Of a DNA stretch of 64,000 bases, positions 50,246 through 59,560 are shown piece by piece; within the stretch, counting starts at the first letter, position 1; every line of letters starts with the position of its first letter. A program made the translations under genes and the position numbers. The stretch is from Hydrogenophaga sp. (GTDB lineage: Bacteria > Pseudomonadota > Gammaproteobacteria > Burkholderiales > Burkholderiaceae_C). Under the pieces are notes generated by a model. That model was not told the DNA's origin, ran no database searches, and saw only the letters and a list, made by a program, of their open reading frames with translations. The stretch is taken from the NCBI RefSeq assembly GCF_019635465.1, contig NZ_JAHBZK010000006.1:62001-126000 (forward strand). Direction: 5' to 3'.

Positions 50246-50926
50246 ATGCGACTGCTGATTCTTGAAGACGACCCCCTGCTCGGCGATGCCCTGAGCACCG
50301 GCCTGCGCCAGGCCGGTCACGTGATCGACTGGTTCCGCGATGGCGACGAGGCCGATCAGGCCATTCGATCAGCCACCTACGACGCCATCGTGCTCGACCT
50401 CGGCCTGCCCCACACCGACGGCCTCGTGTGGCTGCGGCGCTGGCGCGAGCGCGAGGTTCACCTGCCGGTGCTCATCCTGACGGCGCGCGACGGCGTTGAC
50501 CAGCGCATCGCCGGTCTGGACAGCGGCGCGGACGACTACCTCATCAAACCCATCACGGTCGAGGAACTCGCGGCGCGGCTGCGCGCCATGCTGCGGCGTT
50601 CCACCGGCCGGGCCCAGACGGAGTGGGTGCATGGCGCACTGCGCTTTGACCCGGCCACCCGGCAAGTGCATTGGCGCGATCAACCCGTGGAGCTCACGCC
50701 GCGCGAAACGGTGCTGCTGGAGACCTTGCTCAAGCACCCGCAGCGCGTGCTGTCGCGCGCGCAACTGCAGGAGCAGCTCTACGACTGGAGCGGCGGCGAG
50801 CCCGAGAGCAACACGCTGGAGGTGCACGTGCACCACCTGCGGCGCAAGATCCATTCGGGGGTGGTGCGCACGGTGCGCGGCGTGGGCTATGCGCTGGGCG
50901 CGGCCGACACCGGGGGCGAGGCGTGA
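50246..50926 (+). CDS. OmpR-family response regulator, QseB/TctD-like
   Basis: 226 residues. Receiver (Asp51 in IVLDLGLPHTDG, Lys in YLIKPI) and C-terminal winged HTH (about 130-218: LTPRETVLLETLLKHPQRVL, then VHVHHLRRKI and VRTVRGVGYAL). It belongs to the QseB/TctD/PmrA branch. The stop overlaps the kinase start (GTGA). Its targets are unknown; the convergent five-gene operon at 52.3-56.5 kb, whose 3' end overlaps the kinase gene, is physically linked but control is not shown. Confidence 0.92.
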   Translation: MRLLILEDDPLLGDALSTGLRQAGHVIDWFRDGDEADQAIRSATYDAIVLDLGLPHTDGLVWLRRWREREVHLPVLILTARDGVDQRIAGLDSGADDYLIKPITVEELAARLRAMLRRSTGRAQTEWVHGALRFDPATRQVHWRDQPVELTPRETVLLETLLKHPQRVLSRAQLQEQLYDWSGGEPESNTLEVHVHHLRRKIHSGVVRTVRGVGYALGAADTGGEA

Positions 50927-52272
50927 GCATCCAGCGGCGGCTGCTGCTGTACCTGCTGATCTGCGCCCCCCTGGTCTGGGCCATCGCCTTCGCCATTTCG
51001 GCCGCCGGCGCGCGACACGAGGTCAACGAACTGTTCGACACCCAACTGGTGAGCATGGCGCGGCAGGCGCACCTGATGGCCTCGGCCCAGGCCTGGCAGC
51101 GCGGGGATGCGGGCGAGGCGCCACCGTCGCCGATGCTCAATGGCGAAGGCGATGCCGACCTGCAAGACCTGGCGGTTGCCGTCTGGGACCGCGAAGGGCG
51201 AGCGGTGCTGCTCGACCACGAAGGCGCCCAACTGCCCTGGCGTTCCGGGGCGATCGGCTTTGACAACCTGGTGCTGCAAGGGCACGCCTGGCGCATCTAC
51301 TACCTGTCGATACCGCAAAGCGGCCGGATGGCGGCGGCGGGCCAGAAGATGCACGAGCGCGACGAACTCGTCTGGGGCCTGGTGGGTGGACAGCTGTTGC
51401 CCTGGCTGCTGGTGTTGCCGGTGCTGCTGGTGGCTATGGCCTGGGCAGTGCGCGTGGCGCTGCAGCCGATGCGCGAACTGACCGACGAACTCACCTCGCG
51501 CCGCGCCGACGATCTGCGCCCGGTCTCGCTGGAGCGCGCGCCACGCGAACTGCACCCCATGCTGAACGCCATGAACGGCCTGTTCACCCGCGTGGACGAC
51601 ACCCTGGCGCGCGAACGCCAGTTCACCGCCGACGCCGCACACGAGTTGCGCACCCCGATCGCGGTGCTGGCCGCGCAATGGGACGTGTACCGCGGCGCAC
51701 GCAACGACGCCGAGCGTCAGCGCGCGGGTGGCGCGCTCGACAGCGGCTTGCGGCGCATGGCGCGGCTCATCGACCAACTGCTCGGCCTGTCGCGCCTGGA
51801 CGCCACCGAGCGCCTCAAGGCGCCGCAGCCGCTGGCTTGGGAGCGCGTCGTCGAACAGGCGATGACCGACGTGCTGCCGCTGGCCGAGCGGCGTCAGATC
51901 GACCTGGGCTGCGAGTGGGCCGAGGGCGGGCCGTCGGCGGCGCCGCCCTGGCTGGGCGACGACCACCTCATGACCCTGTTGTTGCGCAACCTGCTCGACA
52001 ACGCGGTGCGCTACGCACCCGACGGCAGCGCCGTCACCCTGAGCTTCGGGGCCCAGAGCCTGTCGGTGGACAACCCGGCGCCGCCCGGGCTGTCGGCCAG
52101 CGACATGGCCAACTGGGGTGAGCGCTTTCACCGCCCCGACGGTCAGCCCGAGAGCGGCAGCGGCCTGGGCGTGTCGATCGCCCAGCGCATTGCCACCCTG
52201 CATGGCCTGGCGCTGCGCCATCGCCTGTCGGCCGATGGCGCGACCGTGATCGCCGAACTCAGCGCGCGTTGA
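50923..52272 (+). CDS. QseC/TctE-like sensor histidine kinase
   Basis: 449 residues from a GTG that overlaps the regulator stop. Two membrane helices (about 8-27 and 155-177) hold a periplasmic sensor of about 125 residues. The HAMP-like region follows, then H-box FTADAAHELRTPI (His240), N-box LLDNAVRY and G-box GSGLGVSIA. One ATP-lid motif is altered: the usual DNGPGI reads DNPAPPG, as in several QseC-type kinases. The last 14 bases overlap the 3' end of the tetratrico-like gene on the other strand. Confidence 0.92.
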   Translation: MSIQRRLLLYLLICAPLVWAIAFAISAAGARHEVNELFDTQLVSMARQAHLMASAQAWQRGDAGEAPPSPMLNGEGDADLQDLAVAVWDREGRAVLLDHEGAQLPWRSGAIGFDNLVLQGHAWRIYYLSIPQSGRMAAAGQKMHERDELVWGLVGGQLLPWLLVLPVLLVAMAWAVRVALQPMRELTDELTSRRADDLRPVSLERAPRELHPMLNAMNGLFTRVDDTLARERQFTADAAHELRTPIAVLAAQWDVYRGARNDAERQRAGGALDSGLRRMARLIDQLLGLSRLDATERLKAPQPLAWERVVEQAMTDVLPLAERRQIDLGCEWAEGGPSAAPPWLGDDHLMTLLLRNLLDNAVRYAPDGSAVTLSFGAQSLSVDNPAPPGLSASDMANWGERFHRPDGQPESGSGLGVSIAQRIATLHGLALRHRLSADGATVIAELSAR

Positions 52273-52912
52273 GTCTGGCCATCAAGGCCTTGACCTCATC
52301 GCGTCGGCCGGCATCGGCCAGCTCGCGCCCGGGGCGTGCCGGTGCGGCCAGTGCGCGCTCCAGGTAGGGCATGGCCTGCTCGGCGCGGCCGGTGTCGGCC
52401 AGCAGATCGGCGTAGAAGAAGTTGGGGTCGATGCCGTTGGGGTTGAGCGCCAGCGCCTGCTTGATCAAGGCCTCGGCCTTGGCCTTGTCGCCAAAGCCGA
52501 TGGGCCAGCCGGGGACCTTGTGGTACAGCACGCCGAGGCTGGCGTAGGCCGAACCATCGAGGGCCTTGCCGTCGATGTCGATGGCCTTCTCGTACAGGGA
52601 GCGGGCCTGCTTCACCAGCGACAGCGCGCCCAGACCCCCACGCTCGGCCGCCCAGGAGCTGAGGATGATGCCCTCCCACACCAGTGGCTCACTGCGCCCG
52701 GCATACAGCGTGCTGGCCTCGTGCGCCTTGGCGCTCAGCGTCTCGAAGCGTTTCTCGCGCTCCTTGGCGGGCGCCTGGTAGCGGATGCTTTCCCAGTCGT
52801 GCTGCAGGGCGACGACCGCGTCGTCCACCGGCGCGGCGTGCGACCACATGGGCAAGGCCAGCGCCAGGGCGCCGAGGAGGGTGTTGGCGCGAATGGCCAG
52901 GCTGCGTTTCAT
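52259..52912 (-). CDS. Exported tetratrico-like repeat protein, last gene of five-gene operon
   Basis: 217 residues. Signal peptide IRANTLLGALALALPMWSHA with cleavage after SHA. The mature part is helical and contains tetratrico-like units: SLVKQARSLYEKAIDIDGKA, KAKAEALIKQALALNPNGID and RAEQAMPYLERALAAPARPG. The middle has a rarer motif YHKVPGWPIGFGDKAKAE. Such proteins usually bind other proteins in the periplasm. The start overlaps the SDR stop (ATGA). It has no catalytic site, so it may be an adaptor or a carrier for the product of the operon. Confidence 0.85.
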   Translation of the reverse strand: MKRSLAIRANTLLGALALALPMWSHAAPVDDAVVALQHDWESIRYQAPAKEREKRFETLSAKAHEASTLYAGRSEPLVWEGIILSSWAAERGGLGALSLVKQARSLYEKAIDIDGKALDGSAYASLGVLYHKVPGWPIGFGDKAKAEALIKQALALNPNGIDPNFFYADLLADTGRAEQAMPYLERALAAPARPGRELADAGRRDEVKALMARLNAR

Positions 52913-53697
52913 GGGGTGACTCCTTCGGAAGGGGTGGCGAACAGGGCGTCGCGGTGCTTGCGAAACCCGCCGTCGATGAGCGGGCCCAGTGCGCCGTTCA
53001 GGCGCACGGCCAGTCGTTCGGGAAAACCGATGTGGCGTTCGGCCGCGCCGCTGCGCAGCAGGGCGAGCAAGGCCTCGGCCACCACCTCGGGCGGGTCGCT
53101 GGCGGTGCCGGTGGCCTGGTTGAAGGCGACGCTCTCGGGGCTGTTGAACGCCGTCTGCGTGGCGCGTGGACCCAGCCACTGCACGCTGACCGGGCTGCCC
53201 GCCAGTTCGCGGCGCAACGCTTCGGCAAAGCGGTGCAGGCCGGCTTTGGTGGCGCCATAGACGGCCGAGCCCGGAATGCCGATGCGCCCCAGCGCCGAAC
53301 CCACGAAGACCACGCGGGCGTCGGGCAACTGGTGCAGGTGCGGCAGCAGGGCCTGCGTGAGCGCCATGGGCGACCACAGGTTGATCTGCAGCACGCTGGC
53401 CGTTTGCTCGGCCGGCTGCTGACCGAACGCGCCGAACGCCGGCACGCCCGCGGCGTGCACCACGGTATCGGCGCCCCAGGCGATGGCCGCGCGCGCCACG
53501 CGGTCGATGTCGGGCGCCAGCGTGAGGTCGCCTTGCAGCCAGGTCTGGGGTTCGGCGGGGTCGCCGGCCACCGCGCTGCGCTGGCGCCTGGCCACGCCCA
53601 TGGTGCGTGCGCCGCTGGCGTTGAGTGCCTCGACCATGGCGCGACCGATGCCGCCACCGGCACCGGTGATGAGGATGCGTCGTTGGTCGAGCTTCAC
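52909..53697 (-). CDS. SDR-family oxidoreductase in T_hemolysin operon
   Basis: 262 residues, complete: TGAGGGIGRAMVEAL (cofactor loop), GDLTLAPD, HAAGVPAFGAF in place of NNAG, FVGSALGRIGIPG and VYGATKAGL (Ser, Tyr, Lys), and QWLGPRATQT. The N-A-A-G change to H-A-A-G is a mild variation. It is tied by ATGA overlaps to the putative oxidase gene and to the tetratrico-like gene. In the operon it would reduce or oxidise an acyl-derived intermediate; that is inference from company. Confidence 0.88.
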   Translation of the reverse strand: MKLDQRRILITGAGGGIGRAMVEALNASGARTMGVARRQRSAVAGDPAEPQTWLQGDLTLAPDIDRVARAAIAWGADTVVHAAGVPAFGAFGQQPAEQTASVLQINLWSPMALTQALLPHLHQLPDARVVFVGSALGRIGIPGSAVYGATKAGLHRFAEALRRELAGSPVSVQWLGPRATQTAFNSPESVAFNQATGTASDPPEVVAEALLALLRSGAAERHIGFPERLAVRLNGALGPLIDGGFRKHRDALFATPSEGVTP

Positions 53698-54425
53698 GCG
53701 ATGGCCTCGGTCGGTCGGGCGGTGGTGCCCGATGGCGTGGCGGCACCCGCCCCCGCGCCCGCATCTGTGCTCGATTGCGGCAGCGGCAGGCTCAGGAACA
53801 CGTTGCGGTAGAGCGCGTAGAACACATTGGCCGCGTGCACGATGGCTTGCTGGTCGACAGGTGCGTCAATGCGGTCCATCAGCAGCTCGAAGTGCGCGGT
53901 GTGCTCCTGGTCCAGCGTGCCGTGCGAGCGCAGGTAGCTGAAGCCGGCATCGGGCAGGCCCAGCGGCTTCTGGATGGCGTCGGCCGCCAGCAGCGCCAGC
54001 GAAACGCTGGTGCCTTCGAGCACATGCACCATGCCGAAGAAGCCCAGCGGGTTGCCACGGCGGATGGTGTCGTAGGCATAGGCCACCATGACCTCGGTGG
54101 CCACGCCCGGCGGGCCGTGGCGCACCGCCTCGGCGTCGCCACCGCAGGCCGCGATGTCGCTGAGGATCCATTCATCGTGACCGGCTTCCTCTTCGATGTA
54201 CTCGTCCAGCGCGGCGTCCAGCCAGCGGTGGTGATCGGGCAGCGCGGCCTTCATGGCCTTGAGCAGCGGCACCGTGTGGCGCACGTGGTGGTAGGCCTCG
54301 CGCAGAAAGGCCAGGTAGCTCGGCACGGACACCTGTCCGCCCAGGGCGCCGCGGATGATGGGTGTGTCCAGCAGTTGCTGGCGGGCGGGGGTGGTCTGTT
54401 CAACCAGTGTCTGGTGAAAGTGCAT
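53694..54425 (-). CDS. TenA/heme-oxygenase-like putative metal oxidase
   Basis: 243 residues of the TENA/THI-4 helical fold. Residues fit metal ligands of heme-oxygenase-like oxidases: IEEEAGHDEW (Glu80, His83), VHVLEGTSV (Glu137) and DQEHTAHFE (His175, His178). Known members with this E-x2-H...H pattern use iron and oxygen on fatty acids or amino acids; UndA, which makes 1-undecene from dodecanoate, is one. The thiaminase Cys of true TenA is not seen in this context (CGGDA is off position). Gap of 31 bases to the AMP-binding gene; ATGA overlap with the SDR gene. Substrate unknown. Confidence 0.8.
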   Translation of the reverse strand: MHFHQTLVEQTTPARQQLLDTPIIRGALGGQVSVPSYLAFLREAYHHVRHTVPLLKAMKAALPDHHRWLDAALDEYIEEEAGHDEWILSDIAACGGDAEAVRHGPPGVATEVMVAYAYDTIRRGNPLGFFGMVHVLEGTSVSLALLAADAIQKPLGLPDAGFSYLRSHGTLDQEHTAHFELLMDRIDAPVDQQAIVHAANVFYALYRNVFLSLPLPQSSTDAGAGAGAATPSGTTARPTEAIA

Positions 54426-54456
54426 GGGGTCTCCCGGAAAGCGGTGAGGGGTCTGA

Positions 54457-55908
54457 TCAGGCGGTAGGCGCTGGGTCGGCCAGCGGGCTGCAAAGGCAGG
54501 GCCCGTGCACGGCCAGCATGCGATCGCGCACCGGTCGACCGTTGGCGGTGAACAGGCCGCGGGCCATGTCGCGCGCGAGGTCGCTCACCACCCACCGGTC
54601 GATGCGCGCGTAGTCGGGCAACTGGGCATTGGCCTGCGCAACGGCTTGCGCGACGCCACCCTGTGGCAATGAGCGGGCCAGGGGCGAAGGCCAGATCACC
54701 GCGCTCAGCGCGGGCTGCCCGTCGCCCATGACCACCGCCATGGCGATGGCCGGCTGGCTGGTCAACACAGTCTCGACCCACTCGGGCGAGACGTTGCGGC
54801 CATACGAGGTGATGAGCACGTGCTTGCGGCGACCGTCGATGTGCAGGAAGCCGTCGGCGTCGATGTGGCCCAGGTCGCCGCTGGGCCACCACTCGGGCAC
54901 GGGGGTCGGGTCGCCCAGGTAGCCCAGCATCAGGCTGCCTCGCACCTCGATTTCGCCGTCGTCGGACACCCGCAGTTGCGCGTGCGGCAAGGCACGGCCG
55001 GCGCAGCCCGCGCGGCTGGCACCCGGCAGGTTGAGCGTCTGCACCGATGCACCTTCGGACAGGCCATAGCCCTCATAGGCGGGGATGCCCAGGGCGTGGG
55101 CCTGGGCGAGCAGGGTGGCACCGACGGCGGCGCCGCCGACCGCGACGAACTTGAGCGAGTCACTGGCGCGCTGGCCGCTCATGGCGAGATAGGCCACCCA
55201 GGCGCGCAACATCTGCGGCAACAGGATCACGCTGTTGGCCTCGTATGACCGAATGGCCAGATCGAACACCGCCGGGTCGAATTGCGACGACCCACTCAGT
55301 CCCACCGCCTGGCTGGGCAGGCTGATGACCGTGGCGCCTTGCTGGCGCGCCGCCATGGTGCCGGCCACGTTCTCCAGCAGCACGGCATAGGGCAGCACGC
55401 TCAGGTGGCGCTCAATGCCCAGGGGGCCCAGCACTTGCACCAGGCCATTGGCCACCGCTCGCAGCGCGTCGCCGCCCAGGCACACGCCTTTGGGCTGACC
55501 GGTGGTGCCCGAGGTGAAGGTCAGCTTGGCCGTGCCGGCCGGCATGGGCACGGGGTCGGCGTCGATGGTGGCCACGCTGACAGGCTCACCGGCCAGTTGC
55601 TGGTGTGTCCAGGTGAGTTGCGGCCACAGGGCACTCAGTGCCGGGCTGGCCACCAGCAGGTCCACACCGGCCGCGCGCAAGGCGTGCTGGGTCTGTGCCG
55701 GGGTAAAGAAGGGCGGCAGCGGCACGTGCACCGTCTGCGTGGCCAGGGCCGCCTCGTCCAGCGCAATGAAAGCGGCGCCGTTGTCGAGAAGGCTGGCCAG
55801 CACGCGCACCCCGGTGCGCTGCAGCAGACCGGCCGCTGCGTCCACTTGCTGTTGCCAATCGGCGGCCCGCCAGGCGGCCGATGCGGTTTGCACCACCATG
55901 CTGTTCAT
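54457..55908 (-). CDS. AMP-binding (acyl-CoA ligase-like) enzyme with altered catalytic Lys
   Basis: 483 residues, near the short end for the ANL family. Motifs: phosphate loop LTFTSGTTGQPKGV near residue 130, YGLSEGASVQ, SGDLGHIDADG and the linker GRRKHVLITSYGRNVSPEW. In the small C-terminal domain the usual TANGK has Arg: LFTANGRPVRDRML. The conserved Lys there makes the acyl-adenylate, so Arg suggests reduced activity or another role. ATGA overlap with the T_hemolysin gene. It should activate a carboxylic acid (acyl-AMP or acyl-CoA) for its partners if still active. Confidence 0.87.
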   Translation of the reverse strand: MNSMVVQTASAAWRAADWQQQVDAAAGLLQRTGVRVLASLLDNGAAFIALDEAALATQTVHVPLPPFFTPAQTQHALRAAGVDLLVASPALSALWPQLTWTHQQLAGEPVSVATIDADPVPMPAGTAKLTFTSGTTGQPKGVCLGGDALRAVANGLVQVLGPLGIERHLSVLPYAVLLENVAGTMAARQQGATVISLPSQAVGLSGSSQFDPAVFDLAIRSYEANSVILLPQMLRAWVAYLAMSGQRASDSLKFVAVGGAAVGATLLAQAHALGIPAYEGYGLSEGASVQTLNLPGASRAGCAGRALPHAQLRVSDDGEIEVRGSLMLGYLGDPTPVPEWWPSGDLGHIDADGFLHIDGRRKHVLITSYGRNVSPEWVETVLTSQPAIAMAVVMGDGQPALSAVIWPSPLARSLPQGGVAQAVAQANAQLPDYARIDRWVVSDLARDMARGLFTANGRPVRDRMLAVHGPCLCSPLADPAPTA

Positions 55909-56537
55909 GTGCGTGCCCCCCTGCGCTGCAAGGCTTGCATCGCCAGTTGCAGCTGACCCGCTTGCACCAGGGGGCGGTGGTTGTAGTAGCTGCCCCAGTC
56001 ACCGGCGTGTTCGCCCAGCTTGTCCGGATCGGCCACGCCCAGGGCCAGGGGCGCGACGCCCATGCGCACGAACAATTGCCGCAGCTCTTGCGTCAGGGTG
56101 CTCACGATCCACTCGAAACCTTCGCGGGCCATGAGCGGCGCCATCATCAGAATGAGGCGCCGCCCTTCGCCGGCACGCGCGGCGGCCAGATGGCCCACCT
56201 CGGCAATGCGCCCGCGCGGCACGGGCGCGTCGCCCGCGCCTTGCAGCCGCGCTTCGATCGGCCCATCCAGGTAGCGCTCCAGAAACAGGGGCCCGGCATC
56301 GGCCGCGCGGTAGCCGGCAGCGGCCACCAGCGCGCCGCTCGCGTCGTGCAGACCCAGCAGCACCGGGGCAAAGTGCCGCACCTCGGCGCCGAAGCGCTCG
56401 TGAAAGATCTGCCGGATGAAGGCTTCGACCGCGGGCCGCCCGGCATCGCCGGGCAGGTACTCGCTCAGGTGGTGCTGGGCAGGTGGCGTCAAGCCCGCGG
56501 GGTCGGGGTGCGTGCGCAAGGCAGCGGAACAGGTCAT
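55905..56537 (-). CDS. T_hemolysin-domain protein, first gene of five-gene operon
   Basis: 210 residues from ATG 56537 (GGGA about 7 bases upstream); an ATG at 56549 and one at 56582 are in frame and possible. The sequence fits the thermostable-hemolysin family (Pfam T_hemolysin): VEAFIRQIFHERFGAEVRHF, LVAAAGYRAAD, RIAEVGHLAAARAGEGRRL and GVAPLALGVADPDKLG. Despite the name, the core (GYRAA, EVGHLA, then a basic loop) looks like an acyltransferase of the GNAT/autoinducer-synthase type. It is coupled to an acyl-activating enzyme, which suits an acyl-transfer role. No signal peptide or membrane helix is seen. Confidence 0.8.
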   Translation of the reverse strand: MTCSAALRTHPDPAGLTPPAQHHLSEYLPGDAGRPAVEAFIRQIFHERFGAEVRHFAPVLLGLHDASGALVAAAGYRAADAGPLFLERYLDGPIEARLQGAGDAPVPRGRIAEVGHLAAARAGEGRRLILMMAPLMAREGFEWIVSTLTQELRQLFVRMGVAPLALGVADPDKLGEHAGDWGSYYNHRPLVQAGQLQLAMQALQRRGART

Positions 56538-56740
56538 TCGAGGTCCCATGCACCTGGGGTCAGGTGCCGTTGTCGAAGCCACTGTCGGCCGGCGCGATTA
56601 ACCCGTGCTTAATGGCCGACCCCAACCGTCCGTCGGCGCTGGGCGGAAAGCCCGAATTGGCACTCAAGTACCCCGCTTTTCCACCGATAGCACCGGTGAG
56701 CCCCCAAAAAGTCGGGGGTGTAGTCCATTGGGGAATTGCC

Positions 56741-57238
56741 ATGATCCCGTCCAACAGCCCGTCGTCCGTGAACTGGACAGCGCCCACCGCGCCGGTGGCC
56801 ACAGCCGTGCCCGCCGTGATGGCGGTGGCGCCCGCCGCGCCCGCCTCGCGCGATGCCCAGCCCGGCCTGGAGCAGCAACGCCGCGGCCAGGCCCGTGCCG
56901 TACAGGCGCGCGATGCCCAGGCTGCGCAGGCCGAGCGCGACAGGGCGGCCGACAACGCGCAAGTGTCTGCCACCGAGCGCGAAGCCCGTGCCGAGCGCCA
57001 GGCGCTCGAGCGGGACCGGGCCGCGCAACGCGAGCAGGAACAGCACGCCGCCATGGAGCACTTGCGCCAGGCTCTGCGCAAGGTCTGGGACGCCAGCGGT
57101 GCGGTGGTGGAACAGGCCCTGGCCCGCGAGCAGGATCCGCAGGGCAGCGCCGGTGCGCCAAGGGTGCGGTCGGTCGATGCCTACGAGGCACCCACCGATG
57201 CGGCACCGCGGTCAACGGGTTTGAGCAAGCGCGTCTGA
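56741..57238 (+). CDS. Ala/Arg/Gln-rich coiled-coil hypothetical protein
   Basis: 165 residues; GGGGA lies seven bases before the ATG. The first 50 residues are Pro/Ala/Val-rich and disordered. Residues about 50-115 are a charged coiled coil (QQRRGQARAVQARDAQAAQ, then EREARAERQALERDRAAQ). No family is recognised. The gene is single, divergent from the T_hemolysin operon and convergent with the hybrid kinase, with a strong terminator between. Codon use is like its neighbours, which supports a real gene. Confidence 0.7.
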   Translation: MIPSNSPSSVNWTAPTAPVATAVPAVMAVAPAAPASRDAQPGLEQQRRGQARAVQARDAQAAQAERDRAADNAQVSATEREARAERQALERDRAAQREQEQHAAMEHLRQALRKVWDASGAVVEQALAREQDPQGSAGAPRVRSVDAYEAPTDAAPRSTGLSKRV

Positions 57239-57258
57239 TACCGGTTGCGCTGAAACAA

Positions 57259-57282
57259 AAAAGGGGCCCTCGGGCCCCTTTT
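57259..57282. terminator. Bidirectional Rho-independent terminator
   Basis: A perfect 11-bp stem, AAAAGGGGCCC / GGGCCCCTTTT with a two-base loop, lies between two convergent genes, 20 bases after the coiled-coil gene and 22 bases after the kinase gene. Both strands end the stem in T residues, six on the minus strand. Confidence 0.92.
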
Positions 57283-57304
57283 CTGTTGGGTGGGTGCTTC
57301 GGGC

Positions 57305-59560
57305 TCAGGCCACTGTTTCGGGTTCGAAGGCCGGCAGTGCAGCGAGCGTGTCGCGCACATCCACGGCCAGCGTGTCCTTCAGGGGGCGCAGCGCGTTCAG
57401 GTCGCCCGCGGTGCCGGCCTTTTCGAGCTGGGCCGACACATCCACCAGGGCGCGCAGCCCGAGCAGCATGCACGAGCCCTTGAGGCGGTGGGCCTGGTAG
57501 ACGATGGCGGTCACGTCTTCGTCCTGCAGGGCCTTCTGCAGCAGGGGAACCGTCGCGTCCGGGCCTTTGAAAAGCATGTCCAGCAGTTCGGACATCATGT
57601 CCGGCGGCATCATGGCCAGCAGCTGGCCGTGCACGTCGGCGTCGATCAGCTGGTGCGGGCTGCGCGCCATGCGCAAGGTCTGCATGAGTTCAGCAGGCTG
57701 TGTATCGCCGCTGTCGAGCAGGCCGCAGCGGCGCAGCGCGCGACGCAGGTCGGCTTCCTGCAGCGGTTTGGGCGCGAACTGGTTGACGCCGGCCTCCACG
57801 GCCTGCTGCCGGGTGTCGTTCACCACGTCGGCGGTCACCATGATGATGGGCACCTCGCCGGCGGGCGCGGGCAGGGCGCGGATCTCTTTTGTGGTGGCCA
57901 TGCCGTCGAGCAAGGGCATGTGGTAGTCCAGCAGCACCGCATCGAAGGACTCACGCGCCAGCAGTTGCAGGGCTTCGAAGCCGTTCTCGCAGAACACGGC
58001 CGAATGGCCCATGCGCTCGATCAGCAGGTTCATGTACTTGAGGTTGACCGGGTGGTCTTCGGCCACCAGAAGGCGAAGCCGGCGCGTCGGGTTGGCGTGG
58101 CGCTTGTCCCAGGCTGCGTCGTCGAGCAACACCACCTGCTCGGCCGAGGGGGCGTCCACACGCGGGAGGCTCAAGGTGACGGTGAACACCGACCCCTTGC
58201 CGGGCTCACTGGTGACGGCGATGTCGCCGCCCATCATGCGTGCCAGCGTGCGCGAGATCTCCAGACCCAGGCCCGTGCCGCCGACGCGGCGACGCAGCGA
58301 GTTGTCGGCCTGGTAGAAGCGGGTGAACAGCTGGTGCACCGTCTCCATATCCATGCCGATGCCGGTGTCCTGCACCGTCATTCGAATGCCATCCTTGAGC
58401 GAGGCATCGGCTTCCAGGATCACGCCGATGCTGCCCTGGCTGGTGAACTTCACTGCGTTGTTGACCAGGTTCAGCAGGATCTGGCGCACGCGCGTCGCGT
58501 CGGCCATCACCCAGGTGGGCAGGTCGGCGTCGCACAGGCAGCTCAGCGTCACGTTCTTGTCGCGCGCCATGGGCTCGAGCAGGTTCACCACTTCGTTGGC
58601 CATGCTGGCCAGGTTGACCTGGGTCGGCGAGAGCTTGAGCGTGCCCGACTCGATGGTGGACACGTCCAGGATATCGTTGATGATGCCCAGCAGGTGCTGC
58701 GCCGAATCGACCGCGGTGCCCACGTAGTCGCGTTGCTGGCTGGTCAGGCGCGAATCCTCCAGCAGCTTGAGCATGCCCAGCACGCCCTGGAACGGGGTGC
58801 GGATCTCATGGCTCATGTTGGCCAGGAACACGCTCTTGGCGTGGTTGGCGGCCTCGGCCTGGTCCTTGGCGGCGGCCAGCTCCTGGCTGAGGCGTTGCAG
58901 GTTTTCGTACTGGCGCGCCTGGTTGCGGATGTGGCGCACCAGTACACCCACGAACAGCAGCATGGCCACCACCTGTGCGGCGGCCAGGCCGATCAGCAGC
59001 AGGCTTTGCCGGCGCAGCTGGTTGTTGCGCTCGTCCACGTAGCGGGCCACGGCGCGGTTGGCTTCGCGGGTCAGCTCGCCCAGCTTGGGGTTGAGCACAT
59101 CGATGTGTTCGTCCAGCGCCTTGAGACCGACCAGGTTGATCAACAGCTGATCGGGCTGGGCGAACAGGGGCTCGGCCACCTTTTCCATGGCTTCGATCTC
59201 CTGCAGCAGGGGACCAAAGCCCTGCCAGGAATCGAGCAGGTCACGGCGGGGAATGTCGGTGAGCAGCTTGACGCGGCTCAGGAAGATTTCGTGGCGTTCG
59301 AACAGGTCGTCGGCCGTCACACCGGGCCCCTGGTGGAGGGCCTCGTCGATCACGGTGTCCAGGCGCGAGAGCTCGCGTTCGAGCTGGTAGGCCTGCCACA
59401 TGATGGAGTCCACCTGGCGCGCATCGGTGTCCTGCAACATCTGCCACTGGCGCCACTGGATGAAGCCCAGCGGGGTCAGGGTCAGGATGAGCAGGACGCT
59501 GATCGCCAGGGTCCACTTCTGTGGGCCCCAGCTGGCGAAGCCGGTGGGTGGACGGTTCAT
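57305..59560 (-). CDS. Hybrid histidine kinase with Hpt, end of che operon
   Basis: 751 residues. Membrane helices at about 15-35 and 186-210 hold a helical extracytoplasmic sensor (about 36-185, no PAS). The kinase core has H-box [11 protein letters not shown] (His251), N-box [16 protein letters not shown] and [10 protein letters not shown]. Receiver: Asp545 in [13 protein letters not shown] with Lys in FAPKPL. Hpt at the end with His691 in [12 protein letters not shown]. All phosphorelay residues are present. The start overlaps the stop of an exported cysteine-less molybdopterin-domain-like gene (ATGA), which suggests the two form a sensor pair. The extracytoplasmic region is a four-helix type sensor, often protein-contacting. 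Confidence 0.93.
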   Translation of the reverse strand: MNRPPTGFASWGPQKWTLAISVLLILTLTPLGFIQWRQWQMLQDTDARQVDSIMWQAYQLERELSRLDTVIDEALHQGPGVTADDLFERHEIFLSRVKLLTDIPRRDLLDSWQGFGPLLQEIEAMEKVAEPLFAQPDQLLINLVGLKALDEHIDVLNPKLGELTREANRAVARYVDERNNQLRRQSLLLIGLAAAQVVAMLLFVGVLVRHIRNQARQYENLQRLSQELAAAKDQAEAANHAKSVFLANMSHEIRTPFQGVLGMLKLLEDSRLTSQQRDYVGTAVDSAQHLLGIINDILDVSTIESGTLKLSPTQVNLASMANEVVNLLEPMARDKNVTLSCLCDADLPTWVMADATRVRQILLNLVNNAVKFTSQGSIGVILEADASLKDGIRMTVQDTGIGMDMETVHQLFTRFYQADNSLRRRVGGTGLGLEISRTLARMMGGDIAVTSEPGKGSVFTVTLSLPRVDAPSAEQVVLLDDAAWDKRHANPTRRLRLLVAEDHPVNLKYMNLLIERMGHSAVFCENGFEALQLLARESFDAVLLDYHMPLLDGMATTKEIRALPAPAGEVPIIMVTADVVNDTRQQAVEAGVNQFAPKPLQEADLRRALRRCGLLDSGDTQPAELMQTLRMARSPHQLIDADVHGQLLAMMPPDMMSELLDMLFKGPDATVPLLQKALQDEDVTAIVYQAHRLKGSCMLLGLRALVDVSAQLEKAGTAGDLNALRPLKDTLAVDVRDTLAALPAFEPETVA

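Noticed and set aside
50923-52272. Loss of function in the QseC-like kinase because DNGPG is DNPAPPG
   Set aside because: Several kinases of this branch have a changed G1 box and are active, so this is not enough to call it inactive.
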